From: Solimonas sp.
GTDB taxonomy: Bacteria; Pseudomonadota; Gammaproteobacteria; Nevskiales; Nevskiaceae
Direction: 5' to 3'
Length of the DNA: 64,000 nucleotides
Assembly (NCBI GenBank): GCA_030149365.1
Contig: JASBRP010000011.1
Coordinates: forward strand, 1 to 64,000
The position numbers and the translations under genes are program-made. Every line of letters begins with the position of its first letter. Position 1 is the first letter of the stretch. The notes below the pieces were generated by a model that saw only the letters and a list, made by a program, of their open reading frames with translations, was not told the origin of the DNA and ran no database searches. Positions 57,466 to 64,000 of this stretch are shown piece by piece.

Positions 57466-57963
57466 CTATCCCAGCAGTTGCGGGTTGAGATGCCAGACCA
57501 CGGCATTCAGCAAGACGGCAAAGCTGACCCAGGCCAGGTAAGGCAGCAGCAACAGGCCGGCCAGCGGCCGCAAGCGCCAGAACGCCACCAGCGTGGCCGC
57601 CAGCAGGATCCACAGCAGCAGGACATCGGCCAGGGCGAGTGCCCCGCGATGCCAGGCGAAGAACAGCCAGCTCCACAGCGCATTGACGGCGAGCTGTGCG
57701 CTGAACAGGCTCAATGCCTGCCGGCGACCGGGCCGCGGACCACCGCGCCAGGCCAGCCAGGCGGCGATGCCCATGAGCAGGTACAGCAGGCTCCAGACCG
57801 GGCCGAAGACCGCGGCCGGCGGCGCCCAGGAGGGCTGCTGCAGTTGCGTGTAGAAGCGGGCGGCATCGGCCGAGGCGACGGCACCCACGGCGGCGGCGAG
57901 GCCGGCCAGCAGCAACCAGGCGACCAGCCCCAGGAGCTGGTGACGGCGGGAGTAGGGCGACAT
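57466..57963 (-). CDS. tspO: TspO/MBR family protein
   Basis: QQPSWAPPAAVFGPVWSLLYLLMGIAAWLAW...NALWSWLFFAWHRGALALADVLLLW. Confidence 0.93.
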   Translation of the reverse strand: MSPYSRRHQLLGLVAWLLLAGLAAAVGAVASADAARFYTQLQQPSWAPPAAVFGPVWSLLYLLMGIAAWLAWRGGPRPGRRQALSLFSAQLAVNALWSWLFFAWHRGALALADVLLLWILLAATLVAFWRLRPLAGLLLLPYLAWVSFAVLLNAVVWHLNPQLLG

Positions 57964-58078
57964 GGCAATCCTTTGCGGGTCGGGCTCTCATGGACCGCGC
58001 CGGGCGCCGAAAAATTCTAAGCTCACCGCGATGCCGCGGCTTACACTCATATCGGGACATCCGGGGGACGATGGGCAC

Positions 58079-58903
58079 ATGAGCGTGCTGCTGGGCGTGG
58101 TGGCAGGCCTGGTGCTGGGGCTGACGGGTGCCGGCGGCTCGATCTTCGCCGTGCCGCTGCTGGTGCTGGGCCTGGGCTGGCCCCTGGCCGATGCGGTGCC
58201 GGTGGCCCTGCTGGCAGTCTGTGCCGCCGCGGCCTTCGGCACGGCCGTGGCCTGGAACCTGGCCTACGTGCGCTACCGCGCCGCAATCCTGATGGCGCTG
58301 GCCGGTGCCTGCACCGCGCCGCTGGGCTTGTGGGCCGCGCCGCGGCTGCCGGCCTCCATGCTTTCGCTGCTGTTCGCCGCGGTGTTGTTGCTGGTGGCGC
58401 TGCGCCTGCTGCTGCAGGCCCGGCGCGCGCCGGAGGAGGCCCGCATCGTGCGCGCCACGGTGGCCGGCAACGGCGCGGAGACCGGTGGGCCGCTGTGCGG
58501 CCTGCACGTGCAGACCGGGCGCCTGATGTGGACGCTGCCCTGCGCGGCGCTGATCGGCAGCATTGGCGCCGTCACCGGCCTGCTGTCCGGCCTGCTTGGG
58601 GTCGGTGGCGGTTTCGTCATCGTGCCGGCGCTGCGCGCCGCCACGCCCTTGTCGATGCATTCGGCCATCGCCACCTCGCTGCTGGCCATCGCCCTGACCA
58701 GCGCCGCCGCCGTGGCCGGCGCGCTGGCACTGGGCCACGTGCTGCCCTGGGCGGCAGCGTTGCCCTTCGTCGGCGGTGCGCTGCTCGGCATGCTGGGCGG
58801 GCGCCTGCTGGCACCGCGCGTTGCCGGTCCGGCATTGCAGGGCGCCTTTGCGCTGGCGATGCTGGTGGTGGGCGCGATGATGATCCGGCGGGCCCTGGCA
58901 TGA
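58079..58903 (+). CDS. Sulfite exporter TauE/SafE family protein
   Basis: VVAGLVLGLTGAGGSIFAVPLLVLGLG...GLLSGLLGVGGGFVIVPAL. Confidence 0.9.
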   Translation: MSVLLGVVAGLVLGLTGAGGSIFAVPLLVLGLGWPLADAVPVALLAVCAAAAFGTAVAWNLAYVRYRAAILMALAGACTAPLGLWAAPRLPASMLSLLFAAVLLLVALRLLLQARRAPEEARIVRATVAGNGAETGGPLCGLHVQTGRLMWTLPCAALIGSIGAVTGLLSGLLGVGGGFVIVPALRAATPLSMHSAIATSLLAIALTSAAAVAGALALGHVLPWAAALPFVGGALLGMLGGRLLAPRVAGPALQGAFALAMLVVGAMMIRRALA

Positions 58904-59616
58904 GCATGGAGGAGCGCATGTTGTTCAGGCAGTTCTTCGAACCCGGGTCCAGCACCTATACCTACCTGCTGGCCTCCGGCGTCGGCCGCGAGGCGCTGAT
59001 CATCGATCCGGTGAAGGAGCAGGCGGAGCAGTACCTGCAGGCGATCCGCGAGCTGGACCTGCGGCTGCTGCGCGCCATCGACACCCACACCCATGCCGAT
59101 CACATCACCGCGCTGGGCGATCTGCGCGATGCCACCGGCTGCGTCACCATCATGGGCGATCGCAGCCGCGCCGAATGCGTCTCGCAGACCGTGCGCGACG
59201 GCGAGATCCTGGAACTCGAGGGCCTGCGCCTGCAGGCGCGCTATACCCCGGGACACACCGACGAGAGCTACAGCTTCGTGCTGCGCCCGGAGCGTCCGCA
59301 GGCGGTGTTCACCGGCGACGTGCTGCTGATCCGCGGCAGCGGCCGCACCGATTTCCAGAACGGCTCCCCGGAGGATTCCTGGCATTCCATCGTCGAGATC
59401 CTGTTCCGGCTGCCCGACGAGACGCAGGTCTATCCCGCGCACGACTACAAGGGCTGGACGAGCTCGTCCATCGGCGAGGAGAAGCGCCACAACCCGCGCC
59501 TGGCCGGCAAGACGCGCGCGCAGTACGTGGAGCTGATGCGCTCGCTGAACCTGCCGGACCCGAAGCTGATGGATATCGCCGTGCCGGCGAACCTGCACTG
59601 CGGGCGGACGGCCTAG
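58900..59616 (+). CDS. MBL-fold metallohydrolase (ETHE1-like persulfide dioxygenase)
   Basis: FRQFFEPGSSTYTYLL...DTHTHADHITALGDLR...YTPGHTDESYSF...VFTGDVLLIRGSGRTDFQNG...YPAHDYKGWTSSSIGEEK. Confidence 0.92.
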   Translation: MSMEERMLFRQFFEPGSSTYTYLLASGVGREALIIDPVKEQAEQYLQAIRELDLRLLRAIDTHTHADHITALGDLRDATGCVTIMGDRSRAECVSQTVRDGEILELEGLRLQARYTPGHTDESYSFVLRPERPQAVFTGDVLLIRGSGRTDFQNGSPEDSWHSIVEILFRLPDETQVYPAHDYKGWTSSSIGEEKRHNPRLAGKTRAQYVELMRSLNLPDPKLMDIAVPANLHCGRTA

Positions 59617-59658
59617 TGCCTACCGCGATCGCAGCGACTGCGGTAGCGTAAACAGGCC

Positions 59659-60429
59659 CTACTCCACGAAGGGATTCGCCCAGCCGGTGATGTTGCGCCG
59701 GATCCAGGCGGCGCGCGTGCGCTCCTGCGGGCTCACCGGGTCCATCGCGCTCCAGGCCTGGAACTGCTGCAGTTCCGCATCGCTGAAGCGCAGGCCGTAG
59801 CGCTGCGCGTAGTACAGCGAGATGCGCGCGACGTCGCCTTTTATGTCTTCCGGCGGCTCCACGCGGGCACTGCGACGGCCGGGCTCGCGCCGTTCCTGCA
59901 ACTCGAAATCGCAGCGGCCGTAGGCACGCGCCTCGCCGGGAATTTCCGCGTAGGGGTGGTTGCTGCGCCGTGCGTTGAGTGCACCCAGTGCCGGCAGCAG
60001 GTTGTAGGGATCGTTCTCGGCCAGGCGGAAGGGCTCCAGCGTACGGCAGGCGGCGCGGCTGCCGCAGCCCTGCGCCTCCACCATGCGCGCCGCCGGCACC
60101 ACGTGTTCCCATTCGATGCGCGAGCCGCGCGAGGCGTCGTCACCCCAGGGCTTGTCCGGCTCGAAGCCGCAGCCGGCGGGCTCCACGGCCTTCGTTTGTG
60201 GATCGAAGCGGCAGCCGCAGTAGATGTCCAGCGGCGCGATCTGCGTGTAGAGCGGCAGCAGGTGGCGGTTGGCGATCTGGTTGTAGGGCGCGCCTGCCAG
60301 GTCGGGCAGGGAGGCGTCGGGGGCTGTCGCCGCGTCGGGCGGGGCGGGCGGAGCCTGGGGCAGGCTGGCGCAGGCACTGCAGAACAGCGCCAGCAGCAGG
60401 CTGGCGGTGGGGTGTTTGCGAGCCGGCAT
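59659..60429 (-). CDS. Endonuclease I-family (EndA-like) lipoprotein
   Basis: Lipobox ALFCSAC; RIEWEHVVPAARM...NDPYNLLPALGALNARRSNHPYAEI. Confidence 0.82.
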   Translation of the reverse strand: MPARKHPTASLLLALFCSACASLPQAPPAPPDAATAPDASLPDLAGAPYNQIANRHLLPLYTQIAPLDIYCGCRFDPQTKAVEPAGCGFEPDKPWGDDASRGSRIEWEHVVPAARMVEAQGCGSRAACRTLEPFRLAENDPYNLLPALGALNARRSNHPYAEIPGEARAYGRCDFELQERREPGRRSARVEPPEDIKGDVARISLYYAQRYGLRFSDAELQQFQAWSAMDPVSPQERTRAAWIRRNITGWANPFVE

Positions 60430-60527
60430 GGTCCTGCGCAGAGTCGGAACGGCCGCGAATCCCAGCATGTCCAACCCGGGCTGTCCAGCCGCGGTCCTGC
60501 TAACTGACTGTAGGGCTGTTCACATGA

Positions 60528-60545
60528 CCTGACGACTGAGTCAGG
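60528..60545. promoter_or_regulatory. Putative operator palindrome
   Basis: CCTGAC-gactga-GTCAGG, 40 bp upstream of the HTH gene; nested GACT-g-AGTC. Confidence 0.35.
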
Positions 60546-60584
60546 CATACTGATCATCCCCCTTCGATCGTCCCATCCCCAGCC

Positions 60585-61025
60585 ATGTCCAATATTGCTG
60601 CCCTGCTGAAGACCGAAATCATCCGTTTGTCCCGCAAGACCGTGCGCCAGACCCTGGCCCCCTTGCAGTCGGCCAGCAGCTCCCACCGGCTGCAGCTGGC
60701 GGCGCTGAAGAAGCAGGTGCAGTCGCTGGAGCGCGAAGTGGCCGCGCTGCGCAAGCAGGCCGGCAAGACGGTGGCGGTTCCCGCCGCCGAAGAGGGCGGT
60801 GACAAGCACCGCTACTCCGCCAAGGGCCTGCGCTCGCTGCGTGCTCGCCTGGACCTGAGCGCCGAGGAGTTCGGCAAGCTGATCGACGTCAGTGCCCAGT
60901 CGGTCTACAACTGGGAAGCCGAGAAGACCCTGCCGCGCCAGGCCCAGGTGGCGGCCATCGCCGGCCTGCGCGGCATCGGCAAGAAGGAAGCACGCGCCCG
61001 GCTCGAACAGACCGGCACCGCTTGA
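60585..61025 (+). CDS. Helix-turn-helix (XRE-like) transcriptional regulator with N-terminal coiled coil
   Basis: LRSLRARLDLSAEEFGKLIDVSAQSVYNWEAEKTLPRQAQVAAIAGLRGIGKKEA. Confidence 0.82.
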   Translation: MSNIAALLKTEIIRLSRKTVRQTLAPLQSASSSHRLQLAALKKQVQSLEREVAALRKQAGKTVAVPAAEEGGDKHRYSAKGLRSLRARLDLSAEEFGKLIDVSAQSVYNWEAEKTLPRQAQVAAIAGLRGIGKKEARARLEQTGTA

Positions 61026-61201
61026 GGCCTCGCGGCAGGAAGTGTCCGGGGCGTCACTCGGTCCGGTGACGCAGCGGGCAGGCCCGGCCTGCCTCGGCGG
61101 AAGCCGGAAGTCCCGGGCTGTGGAAGAATGCAGCCTCATCCATCAATCTGGCTGAATGGCTGCGGCGGCCTCGCAGCCTGCGGCTGGCACCAGGGGGCGC
61201 A

Positions 61202-64000
61202 ATGGGCGGGGCCAAGCCGGTAAACGCAGATCGCGGCAGTTCGTCGATCCGCAGCCGCCTGCAACAGCTGACGGCGGCCCTGATGATCCCCGCCGTTGCC
61301 GGTGGCACCTACCTGGTGATGCAGGGCTATCGCCAGGAGCGCAGCCGCGCCGAGCAGCAACTGGCGGACACCGCGCGAGCCCTGTCCATCGCGCAGGACC
61401 AGCAGTTGGGCCAGGCCAGCGTCTTGCTGCAGGCCCTGGCGACCTCTCCCTTGCTGGCAACGGGCGACTATTCCGGCTTCGAGCGCCAGGCGCGCGAGGC
61501 GCTGGCCCGAGACGGCGTCTGGCTGGTGCTTTCGGACGAGCAGGGCCAGCAGCTGATCAATACCAGCGCGGTGCCGGGCACGATCCTGCCCCGGGAGCCC
61601 CTGGCCCGTCCCACCACGGCGACCTTCGACGGCGGGCGCAGCCTGCAACTGTGGAACGTCATGCCCGGCGTGCTCAATCAGGCGCCGGTGGTGGCCATGT
61701 CGCTTCCGGTGCAAGGCCGCGACCATACCTTGCGCCTGGCGGTGAAGATGACCGCGCAGTCGCAGGCCCGCCTGTTCGATGGCCTCAACCTGCAGGACGG
61801 CTGGATCGCCACGATCCTCGATGCCGACGGGCATATCGTGGCGCGCAACCGGAATCATGAGCGCTTCGTCACGCGCTCGGCGTCGCCCGATCTGCTGGCG
61901 GCGCTGCGGAGCAAGCCCGAGGCCGTGATCGAGAGCCGCACGCTGGAGGGCGACCCCAGCATCGCGGCCTACCGGCGCTCCGACATCACCCGTTGGACCG
62001 TGCTGGTGGCGGTGCCCGCGGAGCAGTTCGCGCAGGGCCTGCGCCGCTCGGCGATGGCGGCCATCCTGGCCGGCGCGCTGCTGCTGGGCATCGGGCTGAT
62101 CCTGGCGGCTGGCGTCGCCCGCTCGATCCAGCGGCCCATCGAGCGCCTGGCGGAGGCGGCGCGCGGCATGGGGCGCAATCGGGCCCTGTCGGTGCTGCCC
62201 TCGGGGAGCGGACTGTCGGAGGTGGATGCCGTGGCGCAGGCGCTGGCCGGCGCGGATGCGCGTTTGACGCGCGACGCCCTTGCACAGACATTGCTGCTGG
62301 ATCTGCATGACGCTACGCGTGACCTGGAAGACCCCCAGGCGGTGCAGCAGGAATTCGCCGCGCGCGTGGCGCGCCACTTCGGGGTGAGCCGCTGCGGCTT
62401 CGGCGAGGTGGAGGACAACGGCACCGAGCTGATCATCAGCCGCGATTACTGCGACGCGGATCTGGCCAGCGCCGCCGGCCGCTATCACCTGCACAATTTC
62501 GGGCCGGCGCTGATCGACGACCTGGCGCAGGGCAAGGCAGTAGCGGTGACGGACGTGCAGGCTGATGAGCGCTGCGCCTCGGAAATCACGCGCGCCACCT
62601 ACGCCGCATTGCACACGCGCGCAGCGCTGTGCGTGCCGCTGGTCAAGGCGGGCCGCTTCGTCGCGCTGCTGGCGCTGCACCACCGCGAACCGCGCAACTG
62701 GAGCATGGAGGAGGCCACGCTGCTGGAGCAGATCGCGCAGCGCACCTGGTTCGCGCTGGAGAGCGCGCGCGCCCAGGCGGCCCTGCAGCGGAGCCGCGAC
62801 GTGCTTTCGCTGGCGATGCGCGGCGGGCGCATGGGTGCCTGGTCGCGCGACCTGTTCAGCGGCAAGGTCTGGTGGAGCCGCGAGATGGAGGACATCTTCG
62901 GCCTGCCTGCCGGCGGTTTCCAGGGCAGGGAAGAGGACTTCATCGCCCATCTGCATCCGGATGACCACGAGCGGGTGGCCCAGGCGATGGGCGGGGCCAT
63001 CGAGCGGCGCGGCGACTACGTGGTGGAGTTCCGCTTCCTGCCGGCCGGCGGCGACTGGCGCTGGATGGAGGTCCGCGGCCGCGTGGACTGTGACGAGAAT
63101 GGCCAGCCGAACATGCTCTACGGCCTGGGCATCGACATCACCGAGCGCCAGCAGTCCGAGAGCGAGCTGCGCCGCCTCAACGAGGAGCTGCACGCCGCCG
63201 GGCGCCGCAAGGACGAGTTCCTGGCGACGCTGGCGCATGAGCTGCGCAACCCGCTATCGCCGATCCGCAGCGGCATCGAGATTCTGCGCTCGCCGCGTGC
63301 CACCCCGACGCAGGCCGAGTGGGCGCGCGACCTGATCCTGCGCCAGACCGAGCAGATGACGCGCCTGGTGGACGACCTGCTGGAAGCCTCGCGCATCACC
63401 CGCGGCACGGTGGAGTTGCGCCGCGAGGTGACCGACCTGCTGGCGGCGGTGCGCCTGGCGCTGGACGCGGCGGCGCCGCAGATCGAGCAGGCGCGGCACC
63501 GGCTGGAGTTGTCCATGGGCGCCGGGCCGCTCTGGGTGAACGCCGACCCCACGCGCCTGGTCCAGGTGCTGGTCAACCTGCTCAACAATGCCGCGCGCTA
63601 TACGCCTCCGGGTGGAGTGATCGCGCTGGAGGTGTCGGGCGAGGGCGCGCAGGCGCGGATCGTGGTGCGCGACAACGGCATCGGCATCGAGCCGCAGCAC
63701 CTGGGCAGCATCTTCGAGATGTTCTCGCAGGTCTCGCCTTCGCTGGAGCGCGGCAGCGGAGGCCTGGGCATCGGCCTGGCGCTGGCCCGCGCGCTGGTGC
63801 AGATGCACGGCGGCAGTATCGCGGTGGAGAGCGAAGGTCTCGGCCGTGGCACCGGCTTCATCGTCACCCTGCCGCTGCTGCCGCAGGATTCCCTGCCGGC
63901 CGCCGCCATGCTGCCGGCCATGCCGGAGCAGAGCGATGGCCGCCGCGTGCTGCTGGCCGACGACAACCGCGACGCCGCCGCGGCCATGGCCGCGCTGCTG
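61202..64000 (+). CDS. Hybrid sensor histidine kinase (periplasmic sensor-HAMP-GAF-PAS-HisKA-HATPase-REC), truncated by window end
   Basis: Frame starting [27 protein letters not shown] is open to 64000, so it is missing from the ORF track; [49 protein letters not shown], start of REC [13 protein letters not shown]. Confidence 0.88.
   Translation, partial: [933 protein letters not shown]

Noticed and set aside
1-64000. CRISPR arrays, prophage or insertion sequences
   Set aside because: No regularly spaced repeats, integrase, transposase or phage structural motifs recognised in the ORFs or intergenic regions.

Overview
A 64 kb high-GC, gene-dense window, probably chromosomal from a gammaproteobacterium (Nevskiales/Xanthomonadales-like; lineage is inference). 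No transposase, integrase, phage or CRISPR signature was seen. The centrepiece is an apparently co-directional ~20.5 kb operon (11389-31946). It encodes a two-partner secretion (TPS) pair, a TpsB transporter and a ~4166-aa FHA-like TpsA. Between them lie an ExbB-type channel fused to a periplasmic DUF2341/LamG-like domain, ExbD, TonB, a porin-like protein and a secreted coiled-coil protein. A SapC-family gene and a strong intrinsic terminator follow. A divergent TctDE-like two-component system sits upstream, with 11-bp-phased direct repeats in the shared promoter region. Other notable loci are: a lipoprotein fusing a beta-helix domain to a diheme-cytochrome-like domain; a Fur-box-preceded TonB-receptor operon with esterase, PNPOx-like and PepSY genes; three dispersed ~100-aa paralogs of an unrecognised helical family; a second-copy-like RpoN in a stress-type gene cluster; and three hybrid histidine kinases of similar architecture, one cut by the window end. 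A tRNA-Ser-3'-end-derived inverted-repeat element lies at the left edge.
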